A DNA stretch of 19,592 bases from CAZXBB01 sp964638815 (GTDB taxonomy: Bacteria; Planctomycetota; Phycisphaerae; Phycisphaerales; SM1A02). This document shows positions 7,576-14,178 of the stretch, piece after piece (the stretch's first letter is position 1; every line of letters starts with the position of its first letter). Both the position numbers and the translations under genes were made by a program. The stretch is from positions 1 through 19,592 of the forward strand of contig CAZXBB010000040.1 in NCBI GenBank assembly GCA_964638815.1, given 5' to 3'. The notes under the pieces are model-generated. The model did no database searches. It was not told where the DNA came from and saw nothing but the letters and a program-made list of their open reading frames with translations.

Positions 7576-7615
7576 AAACGGAGCGGAGGCGACCTGCGTC
7601 GCCTCCGCTCCGTTT
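7576..7615. terminator. Bidirectional intrinsic terminator, perfect 18-bp stem
   Basis: AAACGGAGCGGAGGCGAC (7576-7593), loop CTGC, then its exact reverse complement (7598-7615). The stem ends in TTTT on the plus strand and in a TTT-C-TCTT stretch on the minus strand, so it can serve both convergent genes (6310-7491 and 7643-7972). Confidence 0.88.
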
Positions 7616-7642
7616 TGACAGGGTCGAGGTGAAAAGTTCCGC

Positions 7643-7972
7643 TCAGTGCTTCGAGAGGAGGAGCTGGATCGCGACGGGGGCGTACCGCGCGGTCAGGACC
7701 TCGAAGAGCGAAGGATCGCGCAGCGAGCCCAGGTCGTCGCCGCGCGTCGGGTCGTAGCGGATCCCCGCGCGGGCGAAGTTGGTGTTGTCGCTGGAGTCGC
7801 CCAGCGACGTCGGGGCGTACACGACGTTCTCGGTCTTGAAGCCCGTGCGGATGTCCTTGTCGTTGCCGACGCTCGAGTCGATCGGGCGGTCCGTGTCGAT
7901 CGCCATCGCAGCGGTGGCAAGGAAGAGGGTGGTGGAGAGGGCAAGACCGTTGGTGAGGATGCGAGCGTTCAT
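7643..7972 (-). CDS. Small secreted protein of unknown function
   Basis: 109 residues from ATG 7972, with AGGAG eight bases upstream. The frame remains open far upstream, but that part lies opposite the kinase gene and is not a gene. Residues 1-24 are a clear signal peptide (MNARILTNGL, hydrophobic core, AMA before ID). The mature part of about 85 residues is polar, with many Asp and Asn (DSSVGNDKDIRTGF, GDSSDNTNFARAGIRYD) and a hydrophobic C-terminus (VAIQLLLSKH). It has no cysteine and no domain I recognise. It is divergent from the kinase gene, with a dyad between them, so the two may share control. The signal peptide and ribosome binding site support a real gene. Confidence 0.8.
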   Translation of the reverse strand: MNARILTNGLALSTTLFLATAAMAIDTDRPIDSSVGNDKDIRTGFKTENVVYAPTSLGDSSDNTNFARAGIRYDPTRGDDLGSLRDPSLFEVLTARYAPVAIQLLLSKH

Positions 7973-8040
7973 CGTGAGTCTCCTGCTTGGTCGGGTGGAG
8001 GAAGTGTTTCGCCGGTCACGCTGAGGAAGACCACCGGGGC

Positions 8041-8064
8041 GCGGCAGCGGCGCGCCGCTGTCGC
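8041..8064. promoter_or_regulatory. 24-bp dyad in the divergent region, candidate operator
   Basis: A perfect 16-bp palindrome, CAGCGGCGCGCCGCTG (8045-8060), extends to 24 bp with a single mismatched pair. It sits between the divergent small secreted protein and kinase genes (gap 7973-8176). A TATCCT at 8075-8080 just downstream could be a weak -10 for the kinase. GC-rich DNA makes palindromes more frequent, so the assignment is tentative. Confidence 0.4.
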
Positions 8065-8176
8065 AAGAATCCTCTATCCTCGACGCCGCGCCGGGGGGCC
8101 GACGCGGAGGTGCCGCCTGACACTCGAGAACGACCAGCCGACGGCCAGGCTGCCGATCTACCCGGGGAGCGCGGAC

Positions 8177-11100
8177 ATGGCGTGGTCGTCGCCGGGCGAC
8201 CTGCCGGTCGAGCTCGGCGGCTACGTCGGACCTTACCGGCTGCTCGAGGTGCTCGGCCGGGGCGGTTTCGGCATCGTGTACCTCGCTGAGCAGGTCGAGC
8301 CGGTGCGCCGGCGCGTCGCGCTGAAGATGATCCTCCTCGGCATGGACACCGAGGCCGTCGTCGCGCGGTTCAAGGCGGAGGAGCAGGCGCTCGCCCTGAT
8401 GGAGCACCCGCACGTCGCGAAGGTGTTCGACGCGGGCGTGAGCGCGAACGGGCGCCCGTACTTCGTGATGGAGCTGGTGCACGGCGTGCCGATCACGGAG
8501 CACTGCGACCGCGCGCGACTCAACCTCGGGCAGCGGATGAGTCTTTTCATCCAGGTGTGCGACGCGATCCAGCACGCACACCACAAGGGCGTCATTCACC
8601 GTGACATCAAGCCTTCCAACGTCCTCGTGGAAGTCACGGACGGGCAACCCGGCGTCAAGGTGATCGACTTCGGCGTGGCCAAGGCCGTCAGCCGTCACCT
8701 GGGCGGCGAGACCGTGTTCACCGCGCAGGGGCAGATCATCGGCACGCCCGAGTACATGAGCCCCGAGCAGGCGGAGTCGACGGCGCAGGACGTGGACACG
8801 CGCACCGACCTCTACTCGCTGGGCGTGCTCCTCTACGAATTGCTCACCGGCACGCTCCCCTTCGACCCGAAGTCCCTGCGCGCGGCCGGCCTCCTCGAGA
8901 TCCACCGGATCATCCGCGAGGTCGACCCGCCGAAGCCGAGCACGCGTCTGGCGAACCTCGGCGACGATTCCGTCGCGTCCGCCCGCAACCGGCGCACGAT
9001 CGATTCGAGCGTCCTTGAGCGCCAGCTCCGCGGCGACCTCGACTGGATCACGATGAAGGCGATGGACAAGGACCGCGACCGGCGCTACGAGTCGGTCTCG
9101 GAACTCGCCGCGGACATCCGCCGTCACCTGAAGAACGAGCCCGTGATCGCCGGCGCGCCGTCCGCCGGGTACCGGTTGTCCAAGTTCATCAGGCGTCACC
9201 GGACGGTCGTCACGGCCGGGCTTCTCGTGGCGCTCGCCCTCGTGACGGGGATCATCGGCACGACGACGGCGGCCATCGTCGCGTACCGGGCGCAGCTCGA
9301 GGAGGCGAAGCAGCGCACGCGCGCCGATCGCAAGGCGGCGGAGGCGGAGCGCGTCGCCTATCTCGCGAGCGTGACGGCGGCGAGCGAGTCGATTCGCGCC
9401 GGCGAGCTCGGCGCTGCGACGGACCGCCTGTCGGCCGCGCCCGAGATCCACCGCGGCTGGGAGTGGGACCATCTCACCGCCCGGCGCGACGAGAGTCTCG
9501 CGGTGGTGCACCGCGGGGACGAGGCGGTGCTCGCGCTCGCGCTCAGCGGCGACGGCCGGCGACTGGCGGCCGGCGACACCGGGGGCGTCGTGCGGCTCTG
9601 GGATCCGGACGACCTCCGGCTGCTGTGGGAGATCACCGGGCACGAGCAGCAGGTCTCGTCGCTCTCGTTCAGCGGCGACGGCGCCCGCCTCGTCTCGGGT
9701 TCCGCCGACTTCACCGCGCGGACGTGGAACGTCGCGGACGGCCGGCGTCTCGCCCTGCTCGACGGAACGCGCGACGGCGTCTTCGCCGCCGCGTGCAGCC
9801 CGGACGGACGACACGTCGCGCTCAGCGGTCGCAACGAGGCCGTGATCCAGATCTACGAGGTCGAGAGCGCGACGCGTATTGCCCGGCTGGAGGGGCACGA
9901 TGCCTTCGTGCAGGGCCTCGCGTTCGATCCGGCGGGGCGCCGGCTCGCGAGCGCCGGATCGGACGCAACCGTGCGGCTCTGGAGCGCCGAGGACTGGCGA
10001 CCACTCGACACGCTCGCCGGCCACACGGAGAGCGTGAACGACGTGACTTTCACGCCGGACGGTGAGATCCTCGCGTCCGGCTCCGCCGACCAGTCGGTTC
10101 GGCTCTGGGACGTGCGGACCGGCGCGGCGCTCGCCACGCTCGAGCCGCGAGACGGCGAGGTGCACGCGATCGCGTTCGGCCCGAACGGTGAGCGGCTTGC
10201 CGTGGGCACGAACGGCCGCCGCCTGCACGTCTACGACGTGACGAACCGGCGGCTGCTCTCGTCGCTGCTCGGTCACCGCGCGGTCGTCTACGCCGCGTGC
10301 TTCGACCCCGCGGGTGACCGCCTGTTCTCGGCCGGCGGCGACGGCACGATCCGGGTGTGGGACACCGAGTGGGCGGAGTTCGCGGGCGTCTTCCGCGGTC
10401 ACGAGGGGGCGGTGTGCGGCGTAGCGTTCCGCCCGGACGGAACGACCTTCGTGACGGCGGCGCTGCGCACCCTGCGGATCTGGGACGCCGACGGCGGCCG
10501 GGCGCTCGACCGGCTCGACGCGCCCGACATCCTCACCGCGTGCGCCGTGCGCAGATCCGATGGCGTGGTTGCCGCCGGCGACACGAAGGGCGCGGTCCGG
10601 CTCGCCGACGCGGGGCTCGAGCGCTGGCAGTCGGAGTGGACCGGCGACCACGGCGTCGTCCACGCGCTGGCCTTCAGCCCGGACGGCGCGCTCCTGGCGG
10701 CGGGCCACCATGACGGCGCGGTCGTCGTGCGGGAGGTCGCCACGGGCGCCGTGCGGGCCATGCTCGGAGCGCACGAGAGGGCAGTCGAGGGCCTGGCCTT
10801 CGCCGCGTCGCGTCCGCACCTCGCCTCCGCGTCACGGGACGGCGCGGTCCGCGTGTGGAACGTCGAGACGGGCGCCGCGGTCTCCACGATCCCGGGAACG
10901 GGCCGGTGGCTGTCGGCCGTGGCGTACAGCCCCGACGACGCGTTCATCGCCGCCGCCGGACACGACAACACCATCACGATCCACGACGCGGCGACCGGCA
11001 GCCCGACCGCCACGATGGCCGGTCACACCAGCTACATCGTCGCGCTGGTCTACACGCCCGACGGCAAACGACTCCTGTCGGGCTCCTACGATCGCACCGT

Positions 11101-11314
11101 GCGCGCATGGGACACGGCGACGTTCGAGGAGGTGCTCGCCATGCGCGGTCACGCCGCCGAGGTGCTCGCCCTGGCGATCGCTCCGGACGGCACGCGCGCC
11201 GTCTCGGGCGGCATCGATATGACCGCGCGGACGTGGGACACGCTGTCCCGACGGGAACGCTGCGAGCGGAGGCGGGTCACGACGCGCCCGCCCACTCCCC
11301 CGTCTGCTCGTTGA
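8177..11314 (+). CDS. Membrane Ser/Thr protein kinase with 14 WD40 repeats
   Basis: 1045 residues from ATG 8177 (GGGGAG seven bases upstream). The kinase domain (about 20-318) is intact: glycine loop GRGGFG (28-33), VALK with K50, catalytic loop HRDIKPSN (141-148, D143), DFG at 164-166 and GTPEYMSPEQ (189-198). This is the Hanks-type PknB-like group. One membrane segment (about 344-368) follows, then a charged helix (EEAKQRTRADRKAAEAER) and the RGWEWDHL linker (427-434) typical of planctomycete kinases. From about 441 to the end I count 14 WD40 blades, enough for two seven-bladed propellers; some have lost the terminal Trp-Asp (VRLADAG, VVVREVA, ITIHDAA). If the N-terminus is cytosolic, the propellers lie outside the cytoplasmic membrane, suggesting a sensor kinase. 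No PASTA domain is present. The 3' end overlaps the convergent gene by 38 bp. Confidence 0.95.
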   Translation: MAWSSPGDLPVELGGYVGPYRLLEVLGRGGFGIVYLAEQVEPVRRRVALKMILLGMDTEAVVARFKAEEQALALMEHPHVAKVFDAGVSANGRPYFVMELVHGVPITEHCDRARLNLGQRMSLFIQVCDAIQHAHHKGVIHRDIKPSNVLVEVTDGQPGVKVIDFGVAKAVSRHLGGETVFTAQGQIIGTPEYMSPEQAESTAQDVDTRTDLYSLGVLLYELLTGTLPFDPKSLRAAGLLEIHRIIREVDPPKPSTRLANLGDDSVASARNRRTIDSSVLERQLRGDLDWITMKAMDKDRDRRYESVSELAADIRRHLKNEPVIAGAPSAGYRLSKFIRRHRTVVTAGLLVALALVTGIIGTTTAAIVAYRAQLEEAKQRTRADRKAAEAERVAYLASVTAASESIRAGELGAATDRLSAAPEIHRGWEWDHLTARRDESLAVVHRGDEAVLALALSGDGRRLAAGDTGGVVRLWDPDDLRLLWEITGHEQQVSSLSFSGDGARLVSGSADFTARTWNVADGRRLALLDGTRDGVFAAACSPDGRHVALSGRNEAVIQIYEVESATRIARLEGHDAFVQGLAFDPAGRRLASAGSDATVRLWSAEDWRPLDTLAGHTESVNDVTFTPDGEILASGSADQSVRLWDVRTGAALATLEPRDGEVHAIAFGPNGERLAVGTNGRRLHVYDVTNRRLLSSLLGHRAVVYAACFDPAGDRLFSAGGDGTIRVWDTEWAEFAGVFRGHEGAVCGVAFRPDGTTFVTAALRTLRIWDADGGRALDRLDAPDILTACAVRRSDGVVAAGDTKGAVRLADAGLERWQSEWTGDHGVVHALAFSPDGALLAAGHHDGAVVVREVATGAVRAMLGAHERAVEGLAFAASRPHLASASRDGAVRVWNVETGAAVSTIPGTGRWLSAVAYSPDDAFIAAAGHDNTITIHDAATGSPTATMAGHTSYIVALVYTPDGKRLLSGSYDRTVRAWDTATFEEVLAMRGHAAEVLALAIAPDGTRAVSGGIDMTARTWDTLSRRERCERRRVTTRPPTPPSAR

Positions 11315-11942
11315 ACCACTCGGTCTGCCCGCTCTCCGGGTTGAAGATGCACACCCACTCGCCGAATCCGGCGCTGGTGCCGGTGGTCGCGATGCGGGCG
11401 ATGGTCTCCGAGATGATCGCCGTGAGCGGCTGATCGATCGGGTACGGCCCGTAGGCTTCGTCGAGCGCCACCTGGAGGCGGTCCTTGAGCCGCAGGATCA
11501 CCTCGGGACGAACGACGTCGTTGACGTTGGTGTTCCCCAGCCCCCACGTGACCGTCTCGGCGGGGGTCAGGTTGTTTGTCCAGGAGCGCACCGGCGCCTG
11601 GTTGAAACGCCAGCTGTTCAGGAACTCGTGGAGCCGGGCGACGGCCTGGTCCTTCGTCACCTGCTTCGCCTCGATGCTCAGCGTCTGGTAGTTCGCGAGC
11701 GTCGTCTTGATCTGCGACTTGAGGCTGTTGAGGATGTACTCCTCGAACTTCAGGCCGATCAGACCGTGCAGGTTCCCCTGGATGCGGGCCTTCTGCATCG
11801 GGATGTGCTCGCCCATCAGCTGCGGCTGCGCCGTGGCCGCGGGCGCCTCGAACGCGCGGGCGGCCATCGCGCCGGCGACCCAGAAGGCCGCGGCGGTCAG
11901 GATGATGTTGCGCGCATGGACACTGCTCTTGCTTTCCGACAT
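11277..11942 (-). CDS. Membrane-anchored or secreted protein of unknown function
   Basis: 221 residues from ATG 11942, with GGAAGGAG about eight bases upstream; codons further upstream in frame are low-complexity Arg/Gly and lie beyond the gap, so they were excluded. An N-terminal segment (about 12-30, NIILTAAAFWVAGAMAARAF) is a signal peptide or anchor. The rest is mostly helical and polar (LIGLKFEEYILNSLKSQIKTT, KQVTKDQAVARLHEFLNSW), with one Cys in GEWVCIFNPESGQTEWFNEQTGEW, an aromatic-rich C-terminal motif. No family is recognised. Its last 12 codons plus stop lie opposite the end of the kinase gene. A 10-bp inverted repeat lies 33 bases upstream of the start and may control it. Confidence 0.85.
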   Translation of the reverse strand: MSESKSSVHARNIILTAAAFWVAGAMAARAFEAPAATAQPQLMGEHIPMQKARIQGNLHGLIGLKFEEYILNSLKSQIKTTLANYQTLSIEAKQVTKDQAVARLHEFLNSWRFNQAPVRSWTNNLTPAETVTWGLGNTNVNDVVRPEVILRLKDRLQVALDEAYGPYPIDQPLTAIISETIARIATTGTSAGFGEWVCIFNPESGQTEWFNEQTGEWAGAS

Positions 11943-11974
11943 GTTGATCGCTCCTTCCAAAGTACGTTTGATCC

Positions 11975-12006
11975 GCGTGAGGTCCCACGCATGAGCGACC
12001 TCACGC
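11975..12006. promoter_or_regulatory. Perfect 10-bp inverted repeat upstream of the 11942 gene, candidate operator
   Basis: GCGTGAGGTC (11975-11984) and GACCTCACGC (11997-12006) are exact reverse complements with a 12-bp spacer. The half-site centres are 22 bp apart, close to two helical turns, as expected for a dimeric regulator. In RNA it could also fold as a hairpin in the leader of the gene starting at 11942, or as a terminator of the sigma operon ending at 12098, though no T tract follows. Confidence 0.5.
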
Positions 12007-12072
12007 ACTGTCCCGAGTTGCCTTCCACGCCTTGCGCCCCTGTCCTGCGCAGCAGGTCGGCGCCCTGATCGC

Positions 12073-12092
12073 CGCCCCTCCCCGGGGGGGCG
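12073..12092 (-). terminator. GC-only hairpin after the sigma-factor operon
   Basis: CGCCCC (12073-12078) and GGGGCG (12087-12092) pair across an 8-base loop, five bases past the stop of the 12098-12583 gene. No T run is present on the minus strand, so its strength as a terminator is uncertain. Confidence 0.3.
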
Positions 12093-12097
12093 CGTCG

Positions 12098-12583
12098 TTA
12101 CGCCTCGTCCCCCGCGCGAGCCATCGTCGCCGCGCCGAGCATCTCGCTCCACGCCGGCGGCGCGGCCGCCGCGAGGTCGAGGAAGACCGCGTCGCGCTCC
12201 TCCCGCCCGCGGCCGCCGATCACCTTGCCGTGGTGACGGAGGCCGGCCGCGATGGAGAGGAAGTAGCCGGCGAGCCCGGCCAGACGCTCCTCGCGATCGC
12301 GTGGTCGCTCGAGAATCACCTTGCTCCGCTCCTTGATCGCCGCGAGGGTCGCGACGCTCGCCTTGCCCTCGAGCAGCATCGCGTCCGCGGCGCCGATGCC
12401 GTGCAGCGGTCCCGCGTTCAGCGCGCGCGAGAGCCAGGCGGCGCCGTCAGCCTCGTGCAGGCGGTCGATCAGATCGTCAACCGGCCGGCGCCGCCCGCCG
12501 AGACCCAGCCTCAGGAGCTTCGTCGCCGTGTCCACCGGGATGTCCTCGGGGAACGGAATGTCGGAGGCGGTGGACGGCTTCAT
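12098..12583 (-). CDS. Unknown protein co-transcribed with the ECF-like sigma factor
   Basis: 161 residues from ATG 12583, which overlaps the sigma-factor stop by four bases (ATGA), so translation is coupled. A longer frame extends upstream but lies opposite and inside the sigma gene. The protein is helical and soluble, with no membrane segment, signal peptide, cysteine or zinc-finger motif. Visible pieces are DIPVDTATKLLRLGLGG, VDDLIDRLHEADG, a conserved-looking stretch KASVATLAAIKERSKVILERP, and AGYFLSIAAGLRHHGKVIGG. Partners in ECF sigma operons are often anti-sigma factors, but the usual marks (HxxxCxxC zinc site, membrane anchor) are absent. It could be a cytosolic regulator of the sigma factor; no function is assigned. 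Confidence 0.8.
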   Translation of the reverse strand: MKPSTASDIPFPEDIPVDTATKLLRLGLGGRRRPVDDLIDRLHEADGAAWLSRALNAGPLHGIGAADAMLLEGKASVATLAAIKERSKVILERPRDREERLAGLAGYFLSIAAGLRHHGKVIGGRGREERDAVFLDLAAAAPPAWSEMLGAATMARAGDEA

Positions 12584-13254
12584 GAGTTCGTGACCTCCAG
12601 CAACGCCTGGATCTCGGCGTCGATGTCCTGCGGCTTCACCCCGTCGCGTTCGAGCACGTTGCGCAGCGCGGTCCTGAACTTGCGGCCCGCCGTCCGGGCC
12701 ATGACTGCCGCGCGTGCGGCATCGACGCCGAACTCCCCGCCGATCTGCTGAAACGGAACGTTGTCGTGGTGGTGCCGGAGGAAGACCTGCCAGTGATCGG
12801 ACAGATCCTCCTGCGCGCACTGCGCCGCGGCGACCTCGAGCGCCTGCCGGACGAACGCCACGACCGCCGCCCGATCGATCTCGGCATGCGGATCGCCGGT
12901 GAAGGTGACCGGCTCGTTCGCGTCTTCGAGCGGGGCCTCTCGCCTTTGCTTCTCGCGCCGCAGTTCCATGAGGTAGTAGCAGAAGCCGTTCATCAGCCAG
13001 CGCCGCAGCCGCATGCCGCTCTTCCGCCATGACGGCAGGAAGTCGGGACGCTCCAGTCGCGCCGCGAAGAACCCGGCGACGACGTCCTCGGGCTCCCCGA
13101 GCCACCGCGAGTTCGTCCCGCGGTAGTAGACCTTGAGCGGCCACTCGTACGTCTGCATGATGTGTCTGTTGACTTCGAGACGCCCGGCGTCGTCGCGATC
13201 GAGGGCCTGGTCGATCCAGGTTCTCATCGTTGAAGGGAAGACGTCGGCCGCCAT
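12580..13254 (-). CDS. ECF-like RNA polymerase sigma factor
   Basis: 224 residues from ATG 13254 (GGAAG upstream). Residues about 24-105 look like sigma region 2: a helix around HIMQTYEWPLKVYY, the acidic segment EPEDVVAGFFAARL that matches the region 2.2 'AEDLVQEVF' pattern, and RLRRWLMNGFCYYLMELRREKQ matching the region 2.3-2.4 'WLxxIxxNxxxDxxR' pattern. An acidic linker (106-128) leads to a region-4-like helix bundle at about 130-203, VFLRHHHDNVPFQQIGGEFGV then RAAVMARTAGRKFRTALRNVL, an HTH layout with the usual 'IAxxLGxSxxxV' partly kept. The match is weak but ordered, and the length fits ECF factors. First gene of a two-gene operon. ECF factors and WD40 kinases are abundant in planctomycetes; a link to the kinase at 8177 is possible but not shown. 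Confidence 0.75.
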   Translation of the reverse strand: MAADVFPSTMRTWIDQALDRDDAGRLEVNRHIMQTYEWPLKVYYRGTNSRWLGEPEDVVAGFFAARLERPDFLPSWRKSGMRLRRWLMNGFCYYLMELRREKQRREAPLEDANEPVTFTGDPHAEIDRAAVVAFVRQALEVAAAQCAQEDLSDHWQVFLRHHHDNVPFQQIGGEFGVDAARAAVMARTAGRKFRTALRNVLERDGVKPQDIDAEIQALLEVTNS

Positions 13255-13670
13255 GATTCGCTTCCGGGTGCTGCGGGACTGCTCCGGGTCTCCATCGTAC
13301 CGAGGTCACTCCCCGGACTGACCGTCGTTCCACGAGCGGGCGCGGACGATTCGCCCCGCTCCCGAGGAAGACGCGGTCGGCGCGCTCCGGCGCGCGGCGC
13401 GGCGACTTTTCCCCGATTGGCTCGGCGCGCGAACCCGCGCGGACCCGCGGTGCCGTCGGGCAAACCGCTGCTGACGGCCGACTTGCGCGCGGCGGCGGGG
13501 TCGCCCGCCCCACCGTGGCGCGCCGCGGGACGTTGGGCCACACGGCGGGACGGGGCGGGATGGGGCGGGATGGGCGGAGTGGCGGACGGCCGATCGCCAA
13601 TCGCCGAACCGGCGCGCCGCCCGGCGCGGTTCGGGCCTTCCTCGCAGTGGATAGAGCCTGGAGTCACCCG
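13255..13670. other. 416-bp divergent gap with no gene seen
   Basis: This gap lies between the divergent sigma operon and the small membrane protein. It holds a G-quadruplex motif (separate entry) and runs of GCGC-rich sequence. A TACGAT on the minus strand near 13300 could be a -10 for the sigma gene, but no matching -35 or ECF-type pair was found. Frames crossing the gap have Arg/Ala/Gly/Pro-rich, low-complexity translations and no ribosome binding site, so I do not call a gene. Confidence 0.6.
13547..13574 (+). other. Six-tract G-quadruplex motif
   Basis: Six runs of three or four G (starting at 13547, 13552, 13557, 13562, 13567 and 13572) are separated by loops of one or two bases (AC, C, AT, C, AT). 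This satisfies the G3N1-7 rule with very short loops and is arranged as a 10-bp repeat. It ends 96 bases before the ATG at 13671 and on the plus strand, so it would be non-template for that gene. Confidence 0.7.
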
Positions 13671-14126
13671 ATGCTGAGTCACGCCAACAACCCGATTCGC
13701 TCTCTCGCCCGCTCGTTCGCCGGCGCCCTGCGCGACGGCGATGCCGACGAGCGTCGCGCCCGGCGGACGCGGTTCCTTCTCGCGGTCGTCGTCGTCCTCA
13801 GCGTCGTCGATCTCGTGCTCACCGTCGGGTTCATGAAGACCACCGGGATGGCGGAGGCCAATCCGCTCGTCCGCGCCCTATTGGGCGTCTCGAACTCCGC
13901 CGTCGCGCTGGCCGTCTTCAAGACGCTCACGGTCGTCACGCCCGTCCTCATCGTGCACCGCTTCCGCCGCTTCCGCCCAGGGGAGCTCGCGGCGTGGGTC
14001 TCGGTCGCGGGGCTCTGCGTCGTGGTGATCCAGTGGGTGCGCTACGCGACCTTCGTCGGCGAACTGGACCTCGGCGTGCTGACGCAGATGGCGGCGGTGG
14101 ACGCGGACTGGGTCCTGATTCCCTGA
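13671..14126 (+). CDS. Small multi-pass membrane protein, DUF5658-like
   Basis: 151 residues from ATG 13671, with GGAG eight bases upstream; the open frame begins earlier (13515), but that part is G-rich low-complexity sequence. A basic N-terminus (DADERRARRTR) precedes membrane segments at about 36-55, 70-97 (VRALLGVSNSAVALAVFKTLTVVTPVLIV) and 108-126. The stretch DLVLTVGFMKTTGMAEANPLVRALL fits the pattern 'D..T...L..G..EANP' seen in the DUF5658 group of small membrane proteins, which have no assigned function. It is convergent with the FG-GAP gene, 52 bases between stops, and divergent from the sigma operon. Confidence 0.78.
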   Translation: MLSHANNPIRSLARSFAGALRDGDADERRARRTRFLLAVVVVLSVVDLVLTVGFMKTTGMAEANPLVRALLGVSNSAVALAVFKTLTVVTPVLIVHRFRRFRPGELAAWVSVAGLCVVVIQWVRYATFVGELDLGVLTQMAAVDADWVLIP

Positions 14127-14178
14127 CGATGCGACGAAGGGCGCGGCGCGCTGACCGAGGGCCGAGCCAAGCTGGCTG

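Noticed and set aside
8075..8080. TATCCT as a kinase promoter
   Set aside because: No -35 element at suitable spacing; mentioned only in the dyad entry.
7973..10819. Upstream extension of the small secreted protein to a 1058-codon frame
   Set aside because: The extension lies opposite the kinase-WD40 gene; the real start has its own ribosome binding site and signal peptide.
12584..13600. 500-codon minus-strand frame extending upstream of the sigma partner
   Set aside because: The part upstream of ATG 12583 lies in another frame of the sigma gene and the gap, with low-complexity composition; the ATGA overlap gives a better start.
14165..14177. Hairpin AGCCA-AGC-TGGCT between the convergent membrane-protein and FG-GAP genes
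   Set aside because: A 5-bp stem with no T tract is too weak to call a terminator.
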